Below are positions 56,123 to 64,000 of a DNA stretch of 64,000 bases, in pieces; within the stretch, counting starts at the first letter, position 1; each line of letters begins with the position of its first letter. The translations under genes and the position numbers were made by a program. Where the stretch lies: the NCBI RefSeq assembly GCF_000328565.1, contig NC_019966.1:4216001-4280000 (forward strand). The letters are read 5' to 3'. The stretch comes from Mycobacterium sp. JS623. GTDB lineage: Bacteria > Actinomycetota > Actinomycetes > Mycobacteriales > Mycobacteriaceae. The notes beneath the pieces were generated by a model. That model had not been told where the DNA came from, ran no database searches, and saw only the letters and a list, made by a program, of their open reading frames with translations.

Positions 56123-56935
56123 TCATGACGACGCACGCCGCTCGGATTGGCCGGACCATGACGGCGCCTGCTTGCCGACCTGCGCTACGACAAGATCGGC
56201 GATGGCTCTCAGCCCGGCGGCGTTGGGTTGAAATGGGGATAGCCGACCAGGCAGCGGCACAGCGCCTTTCGTCGTCCATGGATCCGGCGACCAGGCGTGA
56301 TGACTACGGCTTGCCGCACCCGCTCTGACGATCTCACATCCCGTTTCCGCCGCAGCTTCGGCGGTGTGGCGTTCGAGAGTTTCGGCGACGTGGCGACCCA
56401 GGTCGACGTCGGATCGCGACAGCGGTGGCGCGTCGAAGCCGCGGTCGGGCAAGAGCGTTAGACAGTCGATGAAGAATATGCGGGCCTGTGGCGCCAATCG
56501 CCGAAGCATGCTTCCGACCTCGATGAGTGCTTCAGCCACCATGGCCAGCGCCCGGTTGCGGGCACGATAGTCGTGCAGGTCCCGCAACCGGTCGCCGATG
56601 ATCGGCATGCTGCGCACGGCATGCGGGAAGTATGCGGAGGTCAACAGCTGCATGTAGCCCACATCATTGTGGCCGATTGTCACCGTTACCAATGATTCGG
56701 ACCCGTTGAGCACCGTTGTCTGCGGCGGTGTGCCGTTCTGCTTTTCGTACAGCACATGGGCCGTTGTCGCACCGGCGTAAGTCACGTCCACCAGATCAAG
56801 GCTGAGCGATTCTGCCAACAGGTGGGGGTAATTGCGTGCCGAACGAAACGCCAGGAATGGCGAGCCGGTGACGCGGGGCGCAATGCCGGGTCCAGCCGCC
56901 ATCGCGCTTCCGAGTGCGACGTAGCGACCGGTCAT
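56123..56935 (-). CDS. SGNH/GDSL hydrolase
   Basis: 270 aa. Block I VALGSAMAAGPG with the nucleophile Ser (residue 9), Gly in the TYAGATTAHV block II, block III TIGHNDVGY with Asn, and block V SPDPWTTKG preceded by HHAW. No signal peptide, so an intracellular esterase-type enzyme. Substrate unknown. Stands alone between the sigma factor and enoyl-CoA hydratase genes. Confidence 0.85.
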   Translation of the reverse strand: MTGRYVALGSAMAAGPGIAPRVTGSPFLAFRSARNYPHLLAESLSLDLVDVTYAGATTAHVLYEKQNGTPPQTTVLNGSESLVTVTIGHNDVGYMQLLTSAYFPHAVRSMPIIGDRLRDLHDYRARNRALAMVAEALIEVGSMLRRLAPQARIFFIDCLTLLPDRGFDAPPLSRSDVDLGRHVAETLERHTAEAAAETGCEIVRAGAASRSHHAWSPDPWTTKGAVPLPGRLSPFQPNAAGLRAIADLVVAQVGKQAPSWSGQSERRASS

Positions 56936-57060
56936 GATGCCCCCTCGCGCGAAATGCGTCTCTTCGTGGTAATTCCAGAATCGCGCGCTATCTCCGCCGT
57001 GTCATGACGGATGACACCCAGCTTTGTTGCCCACCAACAGGTATTGACTCCTGGCGCCGG

Positions 57061-57804
57061 TCATTTGGCGGCGAAGAAACGGCCGAACGCGGCCTGTGCC
57101 TCCGTTGACCCTAATCGCTCGATGAAGTGATCCGCCTCGGTGTCGATGGCCCGCGCGACAGCCTCTCGATGCGGTTGCCGAAGCAGCATTTTCGCCAGCC
57201 GCACCGATTCGGGCGGCGCTGCGGCCAGCGCGCGGGCTCGGTCCAGTGCGGCGTCCAAGGCGCCGCCATCATCGACGACGGCGTTGACCAGCCCGGCGTC
57301 GGCGGCGGTCTGGGCATCGAATTTCTCCGACAGCATCAGCAGTTCGCTCGCACGTTTGAGTCCTGCAACCTGGGGAAGCAAGTAACTCGAACCACCCTCC
57401 GGGCAGAGCCCCAAATCGACGAAAGGCAGCCGGAACTGAGTACTTCTACCGGCGAATGCCAGGTCAAAATGCAGCAGCATCGTCGAACCGACGCCAACCG
57501 CGAATCCCTCGACGGCGGCGACGAGTGGCTTGGCGACGCCAACCAACGTGTGCAGGAAAACAGCGGCGTCCTCGCCGGGACCCGATCCCTGGGGTTGCTG
57601 AAAGTCCGAAAGGTCGTTGCCACTGGTGAACACGTTGCCGGCGCCGGTGAGCACACAGCAGCGAACATTGGGATCGTGATCGGCGTCGTCAATCGCGACG
57701 GTCAACGCGCGGTAGGTCGCGAAGTCGATGGCATTGCGGCGCTTCGGCCGATCGATGGTCAGCAGTCGCACGCCGTCCGAGGGTTCGTCGATCCGAATGG
57801 TCAC
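57061..57804 (-). CDS. Enoyl-CoA hydratase/isomerase
   Basis: 247 aa. Crotonase fold: RPKRRNAIDF, oxyanion strand FTSGNDLSDF, AVEGFAVGVGSTMLLHFD, and LGLCPEGGSSYLLPQ with one acidic residue (Glu) present, whereas the first catalytic Glu of hydratases is replaced in the GVGSTM turn, so an isomerase is as likely. LVNAVVDDG closes the domain. Part of beta-oxidation or a related pathway; stands alone. Confidence 0.88.
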   Translation of the reverse strand: MTIRIDEPSDGVRLLTIDRPKRRNAIDFATYRALTVAIDDADHDPNVRCCVLTGAGNVFTSGNDLSDFQQPQGSGPGEDAAVFLHTLVGVAKPLVAAVEGFAVGVGSTMLLHFDLAFAGRSTQFRLPFVDLGLCPEGGSSYLLPQVAGLKRASELLMLSEKFDAQTAADAGLVNAVVDDGGALDAALDRARALAAAPPESVRLAKMLLRQPHREAVARAIDTEADHFIERLGSTEAQAAFGRFFAAK

Positions 57805-58242
57805 GTCATGTTCCTAACTTGGTGCTGGAATCGGCATCTGTCCTGGCTTCACCGTAGAACTCGGCGCTCTCCGTGCCATGGCGGCTGACCGGGAAAGCTA
57901 CTGCGCCAAGGTGCAGCGAGATTTGGCGGTAGCAGCAACGCCACTGCCGCCGCGGGCCGCACATGTGAAACCACCCGCGTGCTGTCGACGAACAAAGTCG
58001 GCATCCCGGCGAGGGTGGACCTGACTTGAATGCATCAGTACGCTTGCGGACGGCACGTTGTCTTGACCGCGCACTGGGCGGCCCGCCCACGGTGTAGGTT
58101 GTGCTGGCACCCATGCCCACTGCTGCCAACTGCAATTTGGCATACCGGTCAGCGGTAAAACTCCTCTCTGATGGCTGTATTGACAGCTGTCAGGGGTGCA
58201 AGATGGCTCCACCGCGTTTGTGCGCAAGTCGAAGGAGCCGTC
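57805..58242. other. Divergent intergenic, 438 bp
   Basis: No gene supported. Contains the palindrome at 58181-58192. Confidence 0.45.
58181..58192. promoter_or_regulatory. 12-bp palindrome TGACAGCTGTCA
   Basis: Perfect palindrome 51 bp upstream of the LuxR-type regulator start; a candidate operator, perhaps for autoregulation. No promoter boxes could be fixed. Confidence 0.35.
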
Positions 58243-58944
58243 ATGCATGTCGAAACGACCAACCCCCGGGACACCACCGGAAAATCGAACGTGCGAGCGC
58301 TGCGCGTTGTCGTGGCCGAGGACGAAGTGCTGCTCCGCGAGGGGTTGTGCAGCTTGCTCGTGCGTTCAGGTTTCGACGTTGTTGGCCGGGCGGGCAGCAA
58401 ACCGGAACTGCTATCGCAGGTGAATGCGCTCAAACCCGACGTCGTGGTTGTTGACATCCGGATGCCGCCGACTGAAACGACGGAGGGCCTCGATGCGGCT
58501 CGGATCATCCGCGATGAGCTGCCCAAGACCGGCATCCTGGTGCTCTCGGCGCACGTCGACGTAGACCGTGCGATGGAATTGATGGCCAATGGATCCGGGA
58601 TGGGCTATCTGCTCAAGAGCCGCGTCGCCGACGTCAGCGATTTCATCGATGCTCTCGAGCGGATCGCCAAGGGTGCCTCGGTCGTGGATCCATCATTGGT
58701 GAGGCAGCTGGTAAACCGGCGTCAACATGAAGACCCGCTCGAAGCGTTGAGCCCGCGCGAACAGCAGGTTCTTGCTTTGATGGCCGAGGGTCGTTCGAAC
58801 GCCGGTATCGCGCGCCGGCTCTGGCTCGCTGAAGCCACCGTCGAGAAGCACATCCGCAACATTTTGACCAAGCTGGAACTACCGTTAGCTGACGACGACC
58901 ACCGCCGGGTTTGTGCGGTAATCACCTACCTCAAAGCCGGCTGA
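58243..58944 (+). CDS. LuxR/NarL-type response regulator
   Basis: 233 aa from ATG at 58243 with AAGGAG upstream. Receiver: acidic pocket AEDE (25-28), phospho-acceptor Asp71 in VVDIRMPP, Ser102, Lys125 in LLKSR. LuxR HTH at 169-215: LSPREQQVLALMAEGRSN, then LAEATVEKHIRNIL. No kinase gene adjoins it; the GAF-HisKA_3 kinase at 43877 is a possible partner. Confidence 0.9.
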   Translation: MHVETTNPRDTTGKSNVRALRVVVAEDEVLLREGLCSLLVRSGFDVVGRAGSKPELLSQVNALKPDVVVVDIRMPPTETTEGLDAARIIRDELPKTGILVLSAHVDVDRAMELMANGSGMGYLLKSRVADVSDFIDALERIAKGASVVDPSLVRQLVNRRQHEDPLEALSPREQQVLALMAEGRSNAGIARRLWLAEATVEKHIRNILTKLELPLADDDHRRVCAVITYLKAG

Positions 58945-59314
58945 GACTGCCATGGCATGTCGCCGCTGGCGATGGATGGCGAATCAAATGCGTTGTTCGA
59001 GTCGACGTTTCCCGGCGAAGATCCCCGATCCGCCAACGATTGTCGCTGGTCCGGGCACCAGACGATGTGCCGGATGAATGCCACTGGCGTCCGCCTTGCG
59101 CCCTCGGTGCTCGGTGAATCGGGACGCATTCAGGCTGACCAAGTTTTGAGTTCTTCCGTAATATCCTGTTCCGCAATGCATTTGAGCCGAGCCGGGGTTA
59201 CGGGCGACGCAGCCCGGCGGAAACGCACAGGCTGAGATAGTCAATGGCAGGTGCAGGTTCGACCGCATATGACCCCGAAAGCCCTGGCACGCCATCGAGG
59301 AGGCCGACTAAATA
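58945..59314. other. Intergenic, 370 bp
   Basis: Between converging genes; no gene and no clear terminator stem seen. Confidence 0.4.
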
Positions 59315-60736
59315 TCACGACGCCTCGTGAGCATGCCACCCTACGTCCAGGTTCAGCTGCAGTGCTGCCTTGACCGCCGCGTTGATCAGTATGTGAGCGT
59401 AACTGGGAAACGAGATCGCAACGCGGGCAAGATCATCGACTCGGCGCATTCCCGCTGCAAGCGCGACGGACGCGACCTGCACAATGTCAACAGCTCGCTC
59501 GCCAACGACGTGGCAGCCCAATATCTCCGTCGTCTTGCGGTCGACAATCAGCTTGCAAAATCCGAAGGTTTGCCCGTCAATAATAGCTCGCGTGACGGTG
59601 CCGAAATCCACGACCGCTGTTACGACGTCGTGAGATTCGCGCGCCTTCCTTTCCGTAAGACCCACCGACGCATATTCGGGATCTGTGAAGCTGCCAGCTG
59701 GAATCACGTGGTCGGATACCGGCAATACCGAGTCCTGCAAGGCATTGGTAGCGGCGACGAAGCCGTCCCGAAGCCCCTCCGACGCGAGCATGACACGTCC
59801 CGTCACATCGCCGGCGGCGAAAATATGAGGCACCGTCGTCTGTAGATACCCGTTCACCTTCAAAAAGCCACGCTCCGTGACGTCGACGCCGGCAGCTGCC
59901 AGGTTCAGCGTCTGGGTGTCGGCCGCCCAGCCGACCGCCACGACGGCAAGTGTCGCCTCGACCGTATGACGCTGATCGTCTTTACTGAACGTCATCCGCA
60001 CACCGTTGGGTGTTTTTTCGAAAGACTCGATGGCGCCGAACTTCTCGTGCACCTCGATGCCCCCCTGCCGGAAGGCGTCTGCTACTGCGGCCGCGACATC
60101 GTCGTCCTCGGTTGGCAGGATATGAGGGGTCGCTTCAAACAGGTCGATATGTGAACCGAAGGTGTTGAAGATCGAGGCCACTTGAGCCCCCGTCGCCCCA
60201 GCGCCAACGATTATGATCGACGGTGGGACACTGGTCAATCCCCACGCGTCACTGTGGGTGCTTGTACATTCGAAGCCCGGGATTGGAAGGCTTTTACTCA
60301 CCCCGCCGGTGCAGAGGATAATCTTATCACCCTGAAGATGCAGCCCCGTCTCAGTAACGATCGTGTGTGAGTCGACAAAGCTCGCGCGCCCGGCGTTTTC
60401 GTAGACAGTCGCTCCGCGTGACTCAATTTGCTTCGGCAAGGACGAGACCGTACGAACGTCGGTGACAACTTCACCGACTCGTTCAAGCATCCGCGAGTAA
60501 TCCAGTACGGGTTCATCAATCGTCACACCGTAGCGACCCAATTGTCGCGCGTCGCGCATGAGCCGTGCGGTATGCGCCAGCGTGCGTACAGGAACTGGCC
60601 CATCGTTGGCGGCCATACCGCCGAAGTCGTTCTGCGTGACCAAAGCCGTAGAAGCACCTAGTTCAACAGCTCGGGCCGCGGCCATCGCGCCCGCCGGCCC
60701 CGCGCCTATAACAACGACATCCACTTTAGACGACAT
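59315..60736 (-). CDS. Flavoprotein of the pyridine nucleotide-disulfide reductase family lacking redox cysteines
   Basis: 473 aa. FAD site GAGPAG (11-16), NAD(P) site VGAGATGAQVASIF, second FAD motif HIFAAGDVTG, and the dimerisation domain ending HAHEAS. At the place of the CxxxxC disulfide (usually GGTCxNxGCxPSK) it reads GGMAANDGPVPVR (39-51): both Cys are lost (Ala42, Pro47) while the backbone Gly/Asn/Pro are kept. Thus no dithiol catalysis; a quinone reductase, diaphorase or transhydrogenase-like activity is more plausible. Confidence 0.88.
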   Translation of the reverse strand: MSSKVDVVVIGAGPAGAMAAARAVELGASTALVTQNDFGGMAANDGPVPVRTLAHTARLMRDARQLGRYGVTIDEPVLDYSRMLERVGEVVTDVRTVSSLPKQIESRGATVYENAGRASFVDSHTIVTETGLHLQGDKIILCTGGVSKSLPIPGFECTSTHSDAWGLTSVPPSIIIVGAGATGAQVASIFNTFGSHIDLFEATPHILPTEDDDVAAAVADAFRQGGIEVHEKFGAIESFEKTPNGVRMTFSKDDQRHTVEATLAVVAVGWAADTQTLNLAAAGVDVTERGFLKVNGYLQTTVPHIFAAGDVTGRVMLASEGLRDGFVAATNALQDSVLPVSDHVIPAGSFTDPEYASVGLTERKARESHDVVTAVVDFGTVTRAIIDGQTFGFCKLIVDRKTTEILGCHVVGERAVDIVQVASVALAAGMRRVDDLARVAISFPSYAHILINAAVKAALQLNLDVGWHAHEAS

Positions 60737-61172
60737 TACTTCTCCACTCCTTTAGTGATTGTTATGCGTTGGGTGTCGCCGACCTGCCGGTACTCGCACA
60801 GCTGTCCATCGAGATGGCGCCGGCGGTTGTCTTCCAGTTGGGTCGGGCGATCGTCGACTATCGGCAATCCTTCTTAGTGAGACCGTGTGATGCGGACATT
60901 TACGCCGAGCATCGCCATCGCTGAGTTTCTCCGCGTTGTGCTGAATTGCTCGGTCGCTTCCACCTTCGCGGCCAAACGACTGATTGTCGTTGGTGCTGGC
61001 AACCAACACCGCTGCATCTGGGCGGACCAACTTCTGCCTGCCAGCCGGAATCTGTCGTGCTCGAGAACATTTCAGAAGGATTCCGTCCTGGATCGGACAC
61101 ACCGCTGGCTTGTACCAGTGAGCCCGGCTAGCCCGGTATGCGTCGCCACGCCGCACCATTAGCGTGGAAAGC
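60737..61172. other. Divergent intergenic, 436 bp
   Basis: No gene supported. Holds copy 2 of the dispersed 25-bp sequence (61036-61060). Confidence 0.45.
61036..61060. repeat. Dispersed 25-bp sequence, copy 2
   Basis: Same orientation as copy 1 at 46885-46909, two mismatches. It lies 112 bp upstream of the SnoaL-like gene. Confidence 0.5.
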
Positions 61173-61631
61173 ATGGTCTCCCAAGTGGTACTCGTCGTGC
61201 TTGACGAATATTACGCCGTTATGAATCGCCACGACATCGGCGGGATCGCAGACGTTGTCACTGATGATGTGATCGTTCACGACGACCTCTTCGTCGACCA
61301 CATCATCCGTGGCTCAGGTGAATTCAGGGCGGCGTTCGAAGACCTTTGGAAAGCAGTGCCCGATCTGAGATTCACGGAGATGCATGATCCATTTCTGGCC
61401 GACGGCGCGCCGCGATGCGCTGTGCACGGCCGGATGACCGGAACGCTCGTGAGCGAGTTTTCGACCTTTGGTTGGACCCGCGTCGGCGGTTCCGTCGATG
61501 TCGAATACATGGCCGTGTACGAAGTCGCGGTCGATCGGATCTCCTACATCCGGCTGTGCCTAAATCCCACCATCGCGGCGGCTCAAGTCGGCGATCCCGA
61601 GCTAAAAACGCGCCAAATCAACGCGGCCTGA
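61173..61631 (+). CDS. SnoaL-like (NTF2 fold) polyketide cyclase/ester cyclase family protein
   Basis: 152 aa from ATG at 61173 with GGAAAG upstream; a GTG at 61164 is in frame. NTF2-like cone: LDEYYAVMNRHDIGGIADVVTDDVIVHD, FRAAFEDLWKAVPDLRFT, and beta strands RCAVHGRMTG and VEYMAVYEVAVDRISYI. Small-molecule binding or cyclisation; substrate unknown. Conserved Asp/His of SnoaL (D and H in VIVHDDLF) are present. Confidence 0.85.
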   Translation: MVSQVVLVVLDEYYAVMNRHDIGGIADVVTDDVIVHDDLFVDHIIRGSGEFRAAFEDLWKAVPDLRFTEMHDPFLADGAPRCAVHGRMTGTLVSEFSTFGWTRVGGSVDVEYMAVYEVAVDRISYIRLCLNPTIAAAQVGDPELKTRQINAA

Positions 61632-61727
61632 ACGCCACTCAGGCCGACGGCGGGAAATCCCGCCGTCGCGAAGTGGCACTGAGTATCGGTCGATGTGGCG
61701 GGATCCCGGCACAAGCGGCGAACGAGG

Positions 61728-62804
61728 CTACGGTAGGACGCCTATGTGCTCGAGCAATGAGCCATAGCCATTGCTTCGCAGGCTAATTCGCAACTCCATA
61801 CTCGGCGGATTAGCGGTGAGCCATTTGCTCAGCACTGGCTTTTGTTGCCCGACGGGAACATCATGGATGCCCAGCATACGAAGCAGCGCCACGGCGCTCT
61901 GTGGGTGGTGTGACCGCAAATGGACAGTCCGGTCGGTCGGGACGCGATTGGCCAGTCCCCCAGCTTGCCCAACGTTCGGCGGTAGTTCGTTGGCGCGGCG
62001 CGCGAGTTGGTCGGCGTCGATGATTACCACGCTTTTGCCCTCCACGCGGATCAAGCGGCGGCGGGCGAAAACGGCCAGCACCTTGTTGACCGTTTCGCGA
62101 GACGACCCGGTCAGTCCGGCGATCTCGTCCTGCGTCAGGTCGTGGACGACCCGGAGCCTGCCGCGTTCCCGCACGCCGAACTGCCGCCCCAGCCGCAGCA
62201 ACTGCTTGGCGACCCGTCCCGGCACGTCGGTGAACATGTAGTCGGTGAAGTCGTTGCTTGTATGCCGCAGTCGCGCAGCCATTTCCGCCAGCAGCTGCCC
62301 GGCGATGTCGGGGCGTTTCTCGATCCAGGCATGCAACGTATCGCGATCCATCGACACCGCTCGCACTTCGGTAACGGCGGTAGCGTTGACGTCATACGCG
62401 GCTGGGTCAAAGATCGACAACTCACCGAGCATTTCCGCCGGGCCCAAGACGCTCAGCAAGTTCTCCCGACCATCTGGCGAGTAGCGCCCTATCTTGACCT
62501 TCCCCGAGAGGATGATATACAGGCAGCGGGCTGGCTCGCCCTCAGCGAAGATGACCTCAGCACGGGGGAAATGTATGGGCCGCAGTTGCTTTCGGAACGC
62601 AGCCATTGCGTCGGGTTCAACTCCCCGAAAGATGGGTGCCCGGGCCAGGATCTTATCGTCGGCTTCGCTTCGCGCGCCCCAGCCGACGATGTCACCGTCG
62701 CGGTACTCGCGGATGGTTGGGCGTAGCTGCGGTCGAGGACAGATGGCACAGGACCCACCTGGCAGCATCCCACTGAAGTCGGTCGCCTCCGGACTAACGG
62801 TCAT
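61728..62804 (-). CDS. Crp/Fnr-family regulator with N- and C-terminal extensions
   Basis: 358 aa against 224 for mycobacterial Crp. Residues 50-270 align with Rv3676-type Crp (ILARAPIFRGVEPDAM, GKVKIGRYSPDGRENLL, GELSIFD, FTDVPGRVAKQLLRL, HTH DLTQDEIAGLTGSSRETVNK at 222-241). The phosphate-binding cassette, usually ...PRTSSAT, is PAAYDVNAT here: Arg and Ser/Thr are absent, so cAMP binding is doubtful. An N-terminal 50-residue part has CAIC (19-22), and a C-terminal 88-residue domain (271-358) is new to me. Divergent from the ThrE-type gene. Confidence 0.88.
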   Translation of the reverse strand: MTVSPEATDFSGMLPGGSCAICPRPQLRPTIREYRDGDIVGWGARSEADDKILARAPIFRGVEPDAMAAFRKQLRPIHFPRAEVIFAEGEPARCLYIILSGKVKIGRYSPDGRENLLSVLGPAEMLGELSIFDPAAYDVNATAVTEVRAVSMDRDTLHAWIEKRPDIAGQLLAEMAARLRHTSNDFTDYMFTDVPGRVAKQLLRLGRQFGVRERGRLRVVHDLTQDEIAGLTGSSRETVNKVLAVFARRRLIRVEGKSVVIIDADQLARRANELPPNVGQAGGLANRVPTDRTVHLRSHHPQSAVALLRMLGIHDVPVGQQKPVLSKWLTANPPSMELRISLRSNGYGSLLEHIGVLP

Positions 62805-63333
62805 TCGAATCTCCGATCACGCGGGTCACATCGTTTTGCACCAATCCCTTGCATACGACTGTGCACTAGACACGATGGCGTTTCGGCCAGCCATTGTCGC
62901 CCCGGCTAACCCCCCACAGCGCTGAGTGCCAGCGTTAATCGGTGTTACGGGCTAGCGCGTAATGTCCTGACTATTCATGCTGAGCAGGGCAGAGTGGTTC
63001 TGGCAACAACGTTGCTTCTGCGTGCTTCTGTGCAGCTAGCAGTAGTCCGTGCTGACCGAGTCCCATCCCTGCTGGCCGCCAGCGTTGGCTGCACATCAGA
63101 AGTCCCGTTACACGCCGCGACGCCACTGCGCACCAAAGGGGAACCGGGTCCGACAACGCCGACCAGGGACATCGGTTGTCCAACAATCTCTTCCATGCGG
63201 GCCAGCAGGCACAGCTGGCTGCTCGCGCGCGTAGTCGGTGATGGCGTCAGCAGGGCAGACATCACGTTTCTGGCCCGCAATGCTTGGAGTCAGTGACGAA
63301 ACAGCGCATTTCATGCCCGGAGGCATCTCTTGA
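62805..63333. other. Divergent intergenic, 529 bp
   Basis: Between crp-like (minus) and ThrE-like (plus) genes; presumed promoters, no gene or clear operator seen. Confidence 0.4.
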
Positions 63334-64000
63334 TGGAGCACTGTGGCCAAGACCTCTGCACGTTCAACAAGGCACTAACGCCGCCCGGAGTTGATGTGGG
63401 AGCCGCACTCAGCTCGGAAACCGGACGTCACGGCACCGCCGACCCACTCACCATAGTGATGAAAGCCGCTGTGTTGCTGTACGAAAACGGACAGTCGACG
63501 ATTATGACGCTGATCGCGGTTGACCGGCTGAACCAGGGCCTCGGCATCCGCAGCATGCTCATCCCGTCGTCGGCTTCACTGCTGTTGATCGGCGACGACA
63601 CGCCGGCATCGATGCGGGTGGCGGCAGCCGCTCCAGTCGCGGTCAATATGCGCCGAATCTCCTCCGCTATGCGGACCATCGATCGTGCAAAGAACGGGCT
63701 GGTCGGCCTCGATGCGGTTGACCACGAGCTGAACGCGGCAGCGAGCGAGAAGTTCTCGAACACATGGGTGTTCACGCTTGCATGTGCACTCGGTGCCGGA
63801 GCGCTGGCCGTGGCCTTTGGCGCCACCAACCCGTGGGTGGTGTCCCTGGCCGTGGTGAGCGCCGCGGCCGGCGGGTTGATACGTCGCGGGCTAGGTCACT
63901 TCGGATTCGGTTTGCTTCCGCAGGCGTTCGCGGCCGCGACGCTGGCCGGGCTCATCGGTGCACTCTCCGTGCATCTGCACCTGGGCGGTACAACGGAATT
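63334..64000 (+). CDS. Threonine/serine exporter family protein (ThrE), cut by right edge
   Basis: 222 codons visible from ATG at 63334, with GGAGG 11 bp upstream. N-terminal cytosolic part with the family sequence KAAVLLYENGQST (DUF1212) and ALRTIDRAKNG-like MRTIDRAKNGL, then TM helices TLACALGAGALAVAFG, VVSLAVVSAAAGGLI and LPQAFAAATLAGLIGAL. Exports threonine/serine or small metabolites by proton motive force. The remaining TM helices lie beyond the window. Confidence 0.85.

Overview
The window is high-GC chromosomal DNA from a Mycobacterium (Mycolicibacterium-type) species. The left third has the gene order known from the M. tuberculosis Rv2476c-Rv2484c neighbourhood: large NAD-glutamate dehydrogenase, ettA, the second single-strand binding protein gene, plsB2, plsC and a WS/DGAT acyltransferase. 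MspA-family, MPT63-like and PE-PPE sequences further right support the genus.

Layout. 1-6396: gdh (cut by the left edge), ettA and the body of ssb, all on the minus strand. 6387-16708: a 10.3-kb integrated element that has split ssb after codon 11. The first 11 codons lie at its far right end, and joining the two pieces across a shared 7-bp core (TGTTGCC) restores a normal SSB N-terminus. The element carries a serine integrase, an Xis-like protein, small zinc-binding proteins, an HNH nuclease, terminase, portal, scaffold-like protein, HK97-type capsid and two head-tail connectors. It shows no tail, lysis or replication genes, and it has an Abi-alpha-like (DUF4393) gene at its left edge. This looks like a capsid-making phage satellite or a reduced prophage in the style of phiRv1, and it is the most interesting object in the window. 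16886-26120: an allophanate hydrolase-type amidase, a CopD/CtaG membrane protein, plsB2, plsC and a WS/DGAT gene. 26250: tRNA-Arg(TCT), followed to about 29.5 kb by small unknown genes, including a 402-aa protein with a HEPN-like RNAMTH motif, and then a junction with a broken PE-PPE relic.

30.0-33.9 kb holds cell-envelope and secreted proteins: a PknH-C-type lipoprotein, a small secreted protein, two tandem MspA-family proteins and a proline-rich exported protein. 35.7-42.5 kb is a minus-strand cluster of tailoring enzymes (O-methyltransferase, FAD monooxygenase, bicovalent BBE-like oxidase, flavin monooxygenase, alpha/beta hydrolase, with an XRE/MmyB-like regulator) and no core synthase in view.

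42.5-64 kb is loosely packed accessory DNA of mostly single genes separated by 0.3-0.7 kb gaps. It includes two ECF sigma factors without anti-sigma genes, a GAF histidine kinase and a separate LuxR-type response regulator, a CoA-transferase, two FMN reductases, a YWTD-type propeller protein next to a 3-hydroxyacyl-CoA dehydrogenase, an MPT63-like protein, TetR regulators, lipases, an enoyl-CoA hydratase, a flavoprotein of the disulfide reductase family that lacks both redox cysteines, and a Crp paralog with extra domains and an altered cyclic-nucleotide pocket. The right edge cuts a ThrE-type exporter gene.
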